DNA of 64,000 bases from Bacillota bacterium (GCA_012839805.1 DUMU01000007.1:1-64000); one strand, 5' to 3'; counted from the stretch's first letter, positions 17,950-25,857 are shown. Numbers and translations are program-made. The notes: a model not told the origin generated them from the sequence alone.

Positions 17950-19182
17950 TCAGCGTCTGATGTGCGCGGGGACCAGCGGGGCTCGGGCCACCCGCGCCGG
18001 GTGGAGCTCGCCCCGGATTTCGACGTCGACGAGGGTTCCGACAGGTGCCCAGGCCGGAGGCACATATCCCAACGCGATGCCCTTACCCAGGCTGGGGGAG
18101 AAACCGCCGCTCGTAACGCGCCCTACCGCCTGTCCGTTGGCCACGATGGGAATGCCGTGGCGCGGGATGGCTCGGTCCTGCATCACCATAATGACCAGCT
18201 GCCGCTCCACTCCGCTCACTTTCTGCGCTACCAAAGCACTGCGCCCGACGAAGGGCCCCTTGGTGAACTTCACCACCCAGCCCAGGCCGGCCTCCAGAGG
18301 AGTGGTCGTCTCGTCGATGTCGTTTCCGTAAAGAGCATACTTCATTTCCATGCGTAACGTATCCCTGGCGCCCAGCCCTACCGGCAGGATCCCGCGGGAA
18401 CTGCCCGCCGCAAGGAGGGCCTCCCATAACGTTCCCCCGTTTTGGCGGTCTACGTACAACTCGAACCCGTCTTCACCAGTATAGCCGGTGCGGGCAATCA
18501 AAGCGGGGACCCCGGCTACCGTTCCCCACCGGCAGTGGTAGTACGTCAGCTCATCGAGGGATGTCGCCGGCCGGGTAACCCGGGAAAGCACTTCCTGCGC
18601 GGCGGGTCCTTGCAGGGCCAGTAAAACCACGTCGTCGCCGATGTCGTGCAGATCGAAAGGCTTGAGAGCCGGTTCGACATAATCCTCCGGTGGCATCGCC
18701 GGTGGGTGGATGGTGAGTTCGCGCCACCAGGTAAGATCCTTTTCGTGGTTGGCCGCATTCACAACGGCGAGAAAGGCGGGCGGCCCGCTTTCTTGCTGCT
18801 GAGCAGCGCCCAAGTGCGCCAATGCCCATTGGGGAAGCGTACCCGGAGCTTCAACGGGTGGAAGACGATATAGGACGACGTCGTCCACGATGCCTCCGGT
18901 CGGAGTGCAAAGGCAGGTGTACTGCGCCTGTCCGGGGCCCAGGCGGCGAGGGTCGTTGGTCGTGCTCCAGGCCAGGAAGTCGACCCCTCCCGGGCCGGCA
19001 ACGATGATCTCGCCCATGTGGCTCAGGTCGAACAGCCCCGCCCGTTCCCGTACGCACCGGTGCTCTTCAATGATGCTGGAGTAGTGGACTGGCATCCTCC
19101 AGCCTCCGAACTCCGTCCAGCGCGCTCCCAGTTTCTCGTGGTAGCTCGCCAGAGGAGTTACCCGTGGGGTTGCCTGCGCCAT
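17950..19182 (-). CDS. gcvT: aminomethyltransferase (glycine cleavage T protein)
   Basis: GcvT transfers the one-carbon unit from aminomethyl-GcvH to tetrahydrofolate and releases ammonia. The 410-residue protein has FGGWRMPVHYSSIIEEH, LFDLSHMGEI, ARTGYTGEDGFELYV and the C-terminal G-K-G-I-ALGYV region. Two inserts (about residues 120-140 and 155-175) make it some 40 residues longer than typical. ATG at 19182 follows GGAGGG by seven bases. It heads the operon; a small inverted repeat lies in its leader, and I saw no glycine riboswitch. Confidence 0.94.
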   Translation of the reverse strand: MAQATPRVTPLASYHEKLGARWTEFGGWRMPVHYSSIIEEHRCVRERAGLFDLSHMGEIIVAGPGGVDFLAWSTTNDPRRLGPGQAQYTCLCTPTGGIVDDVVLYRLPPVEAPGTLPQWALAHLGAAQQQESGPPAFLAVVNAANHEKDLTWWRELTIHPPAMPPEDYVEPALKPFDLHDIGDDVVLLALQGPAAQEVLSRVTRPATSLDELTYYHCRWGTVAGVPALIARTGYTGEDGFELYVDRQNGGTLWEALLAAGSSRGILPVGLGARDTLRMEMKYALYGNDIDETTTPLEAGLGWVVKFTKGPFVGRSALVAQKVSGVERQLVIMVMQDRAIPRHGIPIVANGQAVGRVTSGGFSPSLGKGIALGYVPPAWAPVGTLVDVEIRGELHPARVARAPLVPAHIRR

Positions 19183-19211
19183 AGCAACCCTCCTTTCTGA
19201 ACCGGACGCAA

Positions 19212-19243
19212 GAACGCCGACATATAGTTACCCAGCGGCGTTC
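19212..19243. promoter_or_regulatory. inverted repeat in the gcvT leader
   Basis: GAACGCCG (19212-19219) and CGGCGTTC (19236-19243) form an 8-bp inverted repeat around a 16-base AT-rich spacer that reads TATATG on the minus strand, about 30-60 bases before the gcvT start. It could be an operator or a leader hairpin. It does not resemble a glycine riboswitch. Function is unproven. Confidence 0.35.
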
Positions 19244-19378
19244 CAAATCCTCCTACCTGTACCCTCATGATCGCGCGAGTTGCCCCGTGCCGGTGCTTGG
19301 CCGGTCACCAGGCCGCAGTCCGGAACCTCCTTCGGCTTTCGTCGATATACTGTACCGACGCTCCAGGGGGTGAACCAC

Positions 19379-19477
19379 ATGGAATGGTTCCTGAGAGGAG
19401 TGCTCGGTCCCATCATCCGTTGGCGGCGGGGTACGTTTTTCTTGGTCTTTCGCTCTCCTTTCCGCCGGCGGGGTTGA
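19379..19477 (+). CDS. possible 32-residue basic amphipathic peptide
   Basis: This short open frame encodes a 32-residue peptide rich in Trp, Phe and Arg (for example IIRWRRGTFFLVF) and ending RRRG. GGGGGTG lies about seven bases before the ATG, and a -10-like TATACT lies at 19346-19351. It could be a leader peptide for the downstream protease, a small membrane-active peptide, or chance. I do not recognise a family. Confidence 0.35.
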   Translation: MEWFLRGVLGPIIRWRRGTFFLVFRSPFRRRG

Positions 19478-19543
19478 GCGATAAGCCGGGACCGGCCGGG
19501 CGGAATGGAGAGATTCACATGTGAGAGGTTGGGGGGCGGCGGA

Positions 19544-20602
19544 ATGGGAACGGAGTTCCGCATCGAAGAGGTAGCTTTGCTGCAAAGTAAGGTGAACACC
19601 AGTTTGCGTAGAAAGCCTAATGTGGTGGGATGCGGCGTTGGTTACAAGATGACTGCCGGGCGATGCACCGAGTCTCTAGCTTTAGTAGTGCTCGTTCGCC
19701 AGAAGCAGCCTTCGCACGTGCTGGCCGAGGCCGAGCGAGTCGAGAGGGAGATCTCCGGGGTGCCCACCGACGTCATCGAGGTAGGTGATGTTAGGCTCCT
19801 GGGCTGGCCGGCGCCTTCGTGGCAGGAGGCAAACCCGAGCCTGCGCCGGGTGCCCGACCCCGAACGGCTGAAGCGGGTTCGTCCCGCCCAGCCCGGGGTT
19901 TCCATCGGCCATTACCTCGTTACCGCGGGCACTTTCGGGGCGGTGGTCCGCAAGCATGGCCGTACCTGTATCCTCTCCAACAACCACGTACTGGCCAACG
20001 GCAGCAACGGGCGGGACGGGCGGGCCCGGCGAGGCGACCCTATCCTTCAACCGGGGCCGTATGACGGTGGTCTGGTGAACGAAGACACCCTGGCCCGGCT
20101 GGCGTGGTTCGAGCCGCTACTTAGCACCGACGATATGGGCCCCCGGTCAGGGTTCGCCCGGGGTCTGAATCGCCTCCTCGGCATGCTTTTCGGGATGAAG
20201 TTGGCCCCCGAGGAGCCGCCGGTTAATACGGTTGACGTGGCCCTGGCGGAGCCGGTCGACCCAGGCCTGGTTTCCCCCGAGCTGCTGGGGTTGGGGAAGG
20301 TTACCGGGGTGGCCAAGCCCGAACTCGGGATGAAGGTCCGCAAGAGCGGGCGTACGTCGGGCGTCACCGAAGGGCGACTGATCGCGGTGAACGTGCAGAT
20401 GGAAGTCGGCTATGGCGATCGCTCGGCGGAGTTCGCCAACCAGTTGCTGTTTACCCGCATGAGTGAACCGGGGGACTCGGGCGCCTTGGTCGTCGATGAG
20501 AACGGGCAAGGAGTCGGGCTGCTGTTTGCCGGTAGCGACCGGGCCACCCTGGCCAACCGGCTGGATCTCGCGCTCGAGGCCTGCGGTGCTTCCCTGTCCT
20601 GA
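19544..20602 (+). CDS. trypsin-like serine peptidase, no signal peptide
   Basis: The 352-residue protein has the three catalytic blocks of chymotrypsin-fold proteases: His in LSNNHVLANG (about 148), Asp in NTVDVALAEP (about 231) and Ser in SEPGDSGALVV (about 312). There is no signal peptide or membrane segment, so it should act in the cytoplasm or in a spore compartment. The N-terminal 100 residues (LLQSKVNTSLRRKPNVVGCGVGYK) resemble the small domain seen in related proteins of Moorella-type clostridia. ATG at 19544 follows a G-rich stretch; an earlier ATG at 19505 is possible. It is on the lagging strand, upstream of yyaC. Confidence 0.8.
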   Translation: MGTEFRIEEVALLQSKVNTSLRRKPNVVGCGVGYKMTAGRCTESLALVVLVRQKQPSHVLAEAERVEREISGVPTDVIEVGDVRLLGWPAPSWQEANPSLRRVPDPERLKRVRPAQPGVSIGHYLVTAGTFGAVVRKHGRTCILSNNHVLANGSNGRDGRARRGDPILQPGPYDGGLVNEDTLARLAWFEPLLSTDDMGPRSGFARGLNRLLGMLFGMKLAPEEPPVNTVDVALAEPVDPGLVSPELLGLGKVTGVAKPELGMKVRKSGRTSGVTEGRLIAVNVQMEVGYGDRSAEFANQLLFTRMSEPGDSGALVVDENGQGVGLLFAGSDRATLANRLDLALEACGASLS

Positions 20603-20676
20603 GGAGGTGGCCCGCTCCGCGGGGGCGGGCGGGTGGCCGGAAGAGGGGCAAGCTCTCGACGTCTATGGCGTCGTCC

Positions 20677-20705
20677 GTATCTATCTCCGGGGCGCGGCAT
20701 ATACT
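20677..20705 (+). promoter_or_regulatory. possible sigma-E/K type sporulation promoter of yyaC
   Basis: GTATCTAT (20677-20684) and CATATACT (20698-20705), 13 bases apart, resemble the -35 and -10 elements of mother-cell sporulation sigma factors, about 55 bases before the yyaC start. The match is by eye and the elements are short. Confidence 0.3.
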
Positions 20706-20759
20706 GACCACTACGAGACGATGGTTCGTAAACGTGCATTCCCGATCTGGAGGCGGGCA

Positions 20760-21416
20760 ATGGAACTCTGGGATAGCCGCGCGCTGGATCGCGTGCGTGG
20801 GAGCAGAGGGGCAGATTCGGACTCGCTGCCTAATTGGGTGATGCGCGCTCACCATGAAGAACCGGATGTCGCCGACCGGCTGGCCCGAGGTATCCTGACC
20901 CTGCTCGGCAGCCGATCGCAGCTGAACGATCCGTGGGTCATCATTTGCGTGGGAAGCGACCGGTCCACTGGTGATGCCCTGGGTCCGTTGGTCGGAGAGA
21001 GATTGCGGCAGGCCGGGCGCAAGGACATGATGGTATTTGGAACTTTGGAACGGCCGGTGCACGCTACGAACCTCGAAGAAGTGCTGCGTTCGGTCCGGGT
21101 TGAGTACCCCAAGCTCCCGGTTCTGGCGGTCGACGCCTGCCTGGGACAGGCCGAGAGCGTTGGCTACATCTCGCTGCGAGCGGGGCCGCTACGTCCCGGG
21201 ACGGGAGTCAACAAACAGCTTCCCCCCGTGGGCGACCTCCACGTGGTGGGTATCGTGAACGTGGGAGGGTTCATGGAGTACTTCGTGCTACAGAACACCC
21301 GGCTCAACCTGGTCATGCGCATGGCACATGTCATCGCCGACGGGATCCTTCTGGCGGCACGGGTGCGAGAGGCCAACGGAATACGGGACGCGGCTTGCTC
21401 CCGTTCGGGGGCCTGA
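20760..21416 (+). CDS. yyaC: spore protein YyaC (DUF1256)
   Basis: YyaC belongs to DUF1256, related to the germination protease GPR and found only in spore formers. This 218-residue protein has VGSDRSTGDALGPLVGERL, GTLERPVHATNLEEVL, VDACLGQAESVGYISL and GPLRPGTGVNKQLPPVGD, all hallmarks. The ATG at 20760 follows GGAGGCGGG. The N-terminal 45 residues are not conserved. It sits after the soluble protease gene and close to parB and noc, as in Bacillus, where yyaC is near soj-spo0J. Confidence 0.92.
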   Translation: MELWDSRALDRVRGSRGADSDSLPNWVMRAHHEEPDVADRLARGILTLLGSRSQLNDPWVIICVGSDRSTGDALGPLVGERLRQAGRKDMMVFGTLERPVHATNLEEVLRSVRVEYPKLPVLAVDACLGQAESVGYISLRAGPLRPGTGVNKQLPPVGDLHVVGIVNVGGFMEYFVLQNTRLNLVMRMAHVIADGILLAARVREANGIRDAACSRSGA

Positions 21417-21441
21417 GCGCCGGAAGGTCACGGCGCTCAGG
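21412..21441. terminator. hairpin between convergent yyaC and UPF0180 genes
   Basis: CCTGAGCGCCG (21412-21422) and CGGCGCTCAGG (21431-21441) form a perfect 11-bp stem with an 8-base loop, overlapping the yyaC stop. It sits exactly between convergent genes, so it is likely a bidirectional terminator, though no U tract follows. Confidence 0.5.
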
Positions 21442-21459
21442 CAGCATCGGGGCGCGGTA

Positions 21460-21702
21460 TTAAGCAAGCCTGGCCTTGACGGCCGCCACCACTTCCTCCG
21501 GTGACCGTCCGGCGGCGCTTATCACCGGAGCAGTGGTCTTGATGTCTTGAGCTCCGGTCATGTTCTCGTTCATCCCGCTTGTAATGACGGCATCGGCTCG
21601 CTTCCACCCCTCCGCCAGTCCGATCACCTCGAACCCTTCCCGAGCCAGGCGCTCGCGCAGGTACGCAACTTTGTCGTCCAGGGCTACGATCCCGCGGGGC
21701 AT
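21460..21702 (-). CDS. UPF0180 family protein (YkuS-like)
   Basis: The 80-residue protein includes YLRERLAREGFEVIGL, then ADAVITSGMNENMTGAQDI and TTAPVISAAGRSPEEVV, the UPF0180 pattern found in Bacillota. The function is unknown. ATG at 21702 is preceded by GGAGGGAG. It is followed (convergent) by the yyaC hairpin and is 61 bases downstream of the MinD-like gene. Confidence 0.85.
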   Translation of the reverse strand: MPRGIVALDDKVAYLRERLAREGFEVIGLAEGWKRADAVITSGMNENMTGAQDIKTTAPVISAAGRSPEEVVAAVKARLA

Positions 21703-21762
21703 CGTTCTCCCTCCTCAGCGCGCGGAGCCGTACTTTGCAGGCTTAGTTTGCTCACCGGAGCT

Positions 21763-22920
21763 TCATCGCTCCGTGTCACTGCCTGGAGGCGCTACCGTAC
21801 GAAGGCGGCGGAGGAATCCCCGGAGTCCGCCGACTGGCTCTGCCTCCGGCGGCAGGCCGAGGAGCCGGGTGGCCAGGTCATCGATGTCACGGGAGGCCGG
21901 CGAGTGCGGAAAAGCCTCGAGCAACGGGATTTGGCGCCGGACCGATCTGGGGACCGCGACGTCGGCACGAAGAGGACCGAGGAACGGGAGATCGACGTTG
22001 AGGAAACGCCCACAGGCGAAAGCCATCTTCCGGGCGACCCGCTCTGCCTCTTCGCGGCTGGCTGCCATGGCCACCACCAGGTGGAAGGCGGGGTGCGGTC
22101 GGTGCGCACTGATCACCTTGACGAGCGCATAGGCATCGGTTATGGCGTGCGGCTCCGGCGTCGTGACCAGGATGATCTCTTGGGCGGCGAGAAGGAAACT
22201 GGTAACCCGGCGGGAAAGCCCCGCGCCGGTGTCGATGAGGATCAGATCCACCTGGGCGTCGAGATGGGCGAGTTGCGCGTAAAGCGACCGGAAACGGGCC
22301 TCGTCCAGGTCGGCCAACTCCGGTACCGCGGATCCCCCTGGGAGAATCAGGAGACCTTCCGGTCCTTTCACAAGAGTGTCCGGCAGAGTACTCTCACCCC
22401 GAAGCAAGTTCGCCAGCGTATACCTGGGGGTGAGGTTGAGAAGGACATCGATATTGGCCGTGCCAAGATCCGCATCGAGGAGGCCTACCCGCTGCCCTCG
22501 CTTTTGAAGGGCGAGAGCGAGGTTGATAGCCAGCACGGTCTTCCCCACGCCGCCCTTGCCACTGGAGATGGCGAGTACGCGTTTTTTCGGTCCCGGCGGA
22601 GCAGCGGTAGCGGGTGTTTGAGGCAGGCCAAGAACCAGGCAGCGCGTTTCCCCTGCTTCGCGGTCGATGACGCGCCAGCGAGCAGGGAAGGTGCCGTCCC
22701 CGGGCCCGACCATAACGGTGGTGCCTACGGGGATGAAGACCAGCTTTCCGTTCTCCTCGGGAAGGGTGATGCGCAGTTGGCCATCGCGGAACTCAAGCAC
22801 GGTAGTACGGTAGGTCCCCCGGTGCAAGGGGGATTCAGCCTGTAGGTAGATGGTTTGGCTGGGACGGTACCCCAAACCCGCGTGCTGACCCGGCTCCGGC
22901 TGCGTTGTTTGCTCATGCAT
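21763..22920 (-). CDS. MinD/FlhG-like P-loop ATPase with N-terminal PilZ/YcgR-N-like domain
   Basis: The C-terminal 270 residues are a ParA/MinD-family ATPase with the deviant Walker A motif SSGKGGVGKTVLAINLALAL, LLDADLGTANIDVLLNL and LILIDTGAGLSRRV; this is closest to the FlhG (YlxH) group. The N-terminal 100 residues (QTIYLQAESPLHRGTYRTTV, then LPEENGKLVFIPVGTTVMV) look like the N-domain of PilZ/YcgR-type proteins, with no ATPase motifs. The ATG at 22920 follows AGGTGG by six bases; an upstream GTG at 22986 lies inside the parS palindrome and is unlikely. A role at the origin or pole is inferred from the parB-soj context. Confidence 0.78.
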   Translation of the reverse strand: MHEQTTQPEPGQHAGLGYRPSQTIYLQAESPLHRGTYRTTVLEFRDGQLRITLPEENGKLVFIPVGTTVMVGPGDGTFPARWRVIDREAGETRCLVLGLPQTPATAAPPGPKKRVLAISSGKGGVGKTVLAINLALALQKRGQRVGLLDADLGTANIDVLLNLTPRYTLANLLRGESTLPDTLVKGPEGLLILPGGSAVPELADLDEARFRSLYAQLAHLDAQVDLILIDTGAGLSRRVTSFLLAAQEIILVTTPEPHAITDAYALVKVISAHRPHPAFHLVVAMAASREEAERVARKMAFACGRFLNVDLPFLGPLRADVAVPRSVRRQIPLLEAFPHSPASRDIDDLATRLLGLPPEAEPVGGLRGFLRRLRTVAPPGSDTER

Positions 22921-22978
22921 CGACTGCCACCTCGGCAGGCATCCGGGAGGGAGAGCCAACTGGTGGACCTTTAATGCA

Positions 22979-22994
22979 TGTTCCACGTGGAACA
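22979..22994. promoter_or_regulatory. parS centromere site
   Basis: TGTTCCACGTGGAACA is a perfect 16-bp palindrome matching the bacterial parS consensus (TGTTNCACGTGNAACA). It lies just downstream of parB, between parB and the MinD-like gene, about 8 kb from the origin. ParB is expected to load here and spread. Confidence 0.93.
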
Positions 22995-23011
22995 GTCCGG
23001 CTAACCGCCGC

Positions 23012-23911
23012 TCAGGACCCCACGCCCTCCGCAGTGCCGGTGATTCGCTCCAGAATGCGCTCCAGATCTTCCTGGGAGTAGTACTCTATCTCCAGCACAC
23101 CCTTGCGCTTCCCGGGACGACAGTGCACTCGCGTGCCCAGAGCTGCCTGCAAACGCTCTACAACCTCTCGCACCCCCGGGTCCAATTGCCCCGGCCCCGC
23201 CCGCCGTCCGGTTCTCCTTTGTCCCGCACTACGTCCTTCCCGCCACCGGCGGACCCGCTCCTCCAACTCCCGAACGCTCCAGCCGCCTCGCACGGCCGCC
23301 ATCCCCAGGGCCTCCTGGGTTACCCCATCCTCAACCCCGGCCAAAACCTTGGCGTGCCCCGGGCTAAGCTGCCCCGCCCGTATCATGCTTTGCACATTGG
23401 GTCGCAAGGCCAACAACCGCAACGCGTTAGCCACCGTCGAGCGCTGCTTACCTACTGCGGCCGCCACTTCTTCTTGCGTCAAGCCAAACTCTTCCATCAG
23501 CCGTCGATAGGCCTCGGCCTCGTCCAGAGGGTTGAGATCCTCTCGCTGGAGGTTTTCGATGAGCCCCAGCTCCATGGCGCGTCGTTCGTCTAGCTCCCTC
23601 ACCACCGCCGGTATCGTGCGCAAGCCCGCTAGCCTCGCCGCACGCCAACGACGCTCACCCACCACCAGTTCGTACCCGGAACCATGCGGCCGTACTACCA
23701 CCGGCTGTACCAGGCCGTGTTCTCGGATGGACGCCGCCAGTTCCTCCAGGCGGGCCTGATCGATCTCACCCCTGGCCTGGTACCGCCCCGGAGAGATATC
23801 CTCGATCGGGATCTCTCGTGTTCCCTGCCCACCACCTTCGCCTATCAACGCCTCCAGGCCCTTTCCCAACACCGGCCGCCCCACGGCTCTCCCCGCGCTC
23901 ATCATCCTCAC
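23012..23911 (-). CDS. parB: chromosome partitioning protein ParB (Spo0J)
   Basis: ParB binds parS, slides along DNA using CTP and recruits SMC. The 299-residue protein begins VLGKGLEALIG, has the CTP-binding GERRWRAARLAGL and ENLQREDLNPLDEAEAYRRL, then the helix-turn-helix LTQEEVAAAVGKQRSTVANALRLL, and a C-terminal dimerisation domain. The GTG start at 23911 overlaps the soj stop by four bases (GTGA), implying coupling; an ATG two codons in is an alternative. Its parS target lies 17 bases past the stop. Confidence 0.95.
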   Translation of the reverse strand: MRMMSAGRAVGRPVLGKGLEALIGEGGGQGTREIPIEDISPGRYQARGEIDQARLEELAASIREHGLVQPVVVRPHGSGYELVVGERRWRAARLAGLRTIPAVVRELDERRAMELGLIENLQREDLNPLDEAEAYRRLMEEFGLTQEEVAAAVGKQRSTVANALRLLALRPNVQSMIRAGQLSPGHAKVLAGVEDGVTQEALGMAAVRGGWSVRELEERVRRWREGRSAGQRRTGRRAGPGQLDPGVREVVERLQAALGTRVHCRPGKRKGVLEIEYYSQEDLERILERITGTAEGVGS

Positions 23912-24786
23912 CCCCTGCCCTCACTCGCCTTTGCCCCCGCCGACCCGAGTCCCTCTCGGGCCAGCAGCTCCTGCGCTGCCTGCCGGTATGCCTCCGCACC
24001 CCGCGAATGACCATCATACATGATCACCGGCTTCCCGAAACTGGGTGCTTCGCTCAGCCGCACGTTCCGGGGGATCACGGTCTTGAAAACCTTATCCCCA
24101 AAATACTCGCGCACTGACCGGCTCACCTCCTCTGAAAGCCGCGTACGCGGGTCGTACATGGTAAGCAGCACGCCACTGATCTCAAGCCCCGGGTTCAAAT
24201 ACCGCTTTACCATCTCCAGCGTCCGCATCAGCTGGCTGACGCCCTCCAACGCGTAATACTCGCACTGGATCGGGATCAGGGCCCCATCGGCCACGGCCAA
24301 GGCGTTCACGGTCAGCAATCCCAACGAGGGCGGCGAGTCTACCAGCACCAGTCCGTACTCTCCCCTGATCCCCGCCAAAGCCTCCTTTAGTCGATACTCC
24401 CGCGACAGCACCGACACCAGCTCCACCTCCGCACCGGCCAGATCGATGGTCGCGGGCAACACGTCGAGCCCAGGCAACCCCACATCCCTTACCAATACTT
24501 CTTCCGCCTGGCTCGCACCGATAAGACACTGATAAATCGATCCCGACAAAGATCCCCGGGCTATCCCCACCCCGCTCGTCGCATTGGCCTGCGGGTCCAT
24601 ATCAACGAGAAGGACCCTCTCCCCTAGCTCCGCCACACACGCGGCGAGGTTGACCGCGGTCGTGCTCTTGCCCACTCCGCCCTTCTGGTTGACAATGGCC
24701 AGTACTCTCCCTCTCACCCTTTGTCCCGCCTCCGGATGCCCGCCCACCCCCGGCCGGGCCCCACCGGACCCTAGCTCCCTTCCCAC
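23908..24786 (-). CDS. soj: chromosome partitioning ATPase Soj (ParA)
   Basis: Soj is the ParA ATPase that works with ParB in origin segregation and, in Bacillus, modulates DnaA. The 292-residue protein has NQKGGVGKSTTAVNLAACVA, VDMDPQANATSGVG, and LVLVDSPPSLGLLTVNAL, all typical. The family core starts at about residue 26 (GRVLAIVNQKG); the GTG at 24786 has GGGGGAG ten bases upstream, while a GTG at 24717 lacks good spacing. The N-terminal extension is Gly-rich and may not be real. Confidence 0.93.
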   Translation of the reverse strand: MGRELGSGGARPGVGGHPEAGQRVRGRVLAIVNQKGGVGKSTTAVNLAACVAELGERVLLVDMDPQANATSGVGIARGSLSGSIYQCLIGASQAEEVLVRDVGLPGLDVLPATIDLAGAEVELVSVLSREYRLKEALAGIRGEYGLVLVDSPPSLGLLTVNALAVADGALIPIQCEYYALEGVSQLMRTLEMVKRYLNPGLEISGVLLTMYDPRTRLSEEVSRSVREYFGDKVFKTVIPRNVRLSEAPSFGKPVIMYDGHSRGAEAYRQAAQELLAREGLGSAGAKASEGRG

Positions 24787-24804
24787 CTTGGTTCCGCTCC
24801 CCCC

Positions 24805-25857
24805 TTACGACGCCCCTGCGGCACCCTTCCTCACTTCTCCGCTTTCGCCGTCCTGCCCGTTTCCGGTTTCGAGCCTTTCCCGCTCGCCTGCCGGCTCCTG
24901 ACCTCCTGCTCCCCCGAGTGCCCCTTTCTCCCTCGCGCCCTGCCCGGCGCCCCGAATCGTGATCGTGATCCGGTACCCGTCTTCCGCTTCCTCCTCATCT
25001 ACCTGCGCCACCAGCCCCGCCCGGTTCAGCGCCTGCACTAACTGCATCAAGGAATTGCGGAACGGTCTCAAATCCCTCATTACCTGGATGCGCCGCTGAC
25101 CGGGCGCCTTTGCCCTGCCCCGCTGACTCCATTCCCGCGCCAAACGCTCCGCCCTCTCCGCACTCAGCCCTCTCCTCTTAATCTCTCTCACGAGAGCCAG
25201 TTGCTCTCCCTCGTCCTCTACTGCCAAGAGGGCACGCGCTTGCCGCTCGCTGATCATTTCCCGGGAAATAACTTCTTGAACTCGAGGTGAGAGTCTTAGC
25301 AGGCGCAGCTTGTTGGCGATGGCCGGCTGACTCTTGCCGAGCCGCCCCGCTAGCTCCTCCTGAGTTAGGCCGAACTCCTCCAGCAGACGCTGGTAAGCCC
25401 GAGCCTCCTCCAGGAAGTGCAGATCGCTTCGTTGCAGATTCTCCACCAGCGCTGCCTCGGCCGCCTCCCGGTCGCTGAACCCCCGCACTATGCAGGGAAT
25501 CTCGCGCCAACCCAGCCGCTCACAGGCACGGAGTCGCCGCTCACCGGCGACCAACTCGTACGCCCCATCCCCGGCAGGCCTCACGATTATCGGAGATAGG
25601 AGGCCCTGAGAAGCTATGGACTGCGCCAGCTCTTCGATCTCCTCCTCTCCTCCGCGCAACCGCGGCTGCCACCGATTGGGTCTGATCACCTCGATCGGAA
25701 GCCGGACTACATCCTCCTCCCCGCCGACGACGCTACTCGTCCGGCCGCCCGCTTGGCTCGCTTGGAGAGCAGGATCAGCCCTCCCTGGTTCCTTTTTCTC
25801 GGGCTGCTCAGTTTCCTGACCCCGCGAACGAAGGAGATCCCCTAGACGCACCCCCAA
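24805..25857 (-). CDS. noc: nucleoid occlusion protein Noc
   Basis: Noc is a ParB paralogue that binds NBS sites and the membrane to block division over the nucleoid. The 350-residue protein has EVIRPNRWQPR, GERRLRACERLGWREI, ENLQRSDLHFLEEARAYQRL and the helix-turn-helix LTQEELAGRLGKSQPAIANKLRLL. Its position in rsmG-noc-soj-parB and its closeness to Noc rather than ParB support the call. The short N-terminus (VRLGDLLRSRG) could be the membrane-targeting helix. AAAGGAGG precedes a TTG at 25857 (spacing 4) and a GTG at 25851 (spacing 10), so the start is uncertain. It contains a perfect NBS. Confidence 0.88.
   Translation of the reverse strand: MGVRLGDLLRSRGQETEQPEKKEPGRADPALQASQAGGRTSSVVGGEEDVVRLPIEVIRPNRWQPRLRGGEEEIEELAQSIASQGLLSPIIVRPAGDGAYELVAGERRLRACERLGWREIPCIVRGFSDREAAEAALVENLQRSDLHFLEEARAYQRLLEEFGLTQEELAGRLGKSQPAIANKLRLLRLSPRVQEVISREMISERQARALLAVEDEGEQLALVREIKRRGLSAERAERLAREWSQRGRAKAPGQRRIQVMRDLRPFRNSLMQLVQALNRAGLVAQVDEEEAEDGYRITITIRGAGQGAREKGALGGAGGQEPAGERERLETGNGQDGESGEVRKGAAGAS
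25256..25269. promoter_or_regulatory. Noc-binding site (NBS) inside noc
   Basis: ATTTCCCGGGAAAT matches the published 14-bp Noc-binding palindrome at every base. It falls within the noc coding sequence, over the codons for VISREMI near the helix-turn-helix. A perfect copy by chance in 64 kb is very unlikely. It may seed Noc binding near the origin or allow autoregulation. Confidence 0.85.

Noticed and set aside
19183-19380. glycine riboswitch upstream of gcvT
   Set aside because: I looked for the tandem conserved core on the minus strand. Only a partial GCCGAAGG-like stretch occurs and the aptamer pattern is not formed.
22921-22986. GTG start at 22986 for the MinD-like gene
   Set aside because: That codon lies within the parS palindrome; the ATG at 22920 has a proper ribosome-binding site.
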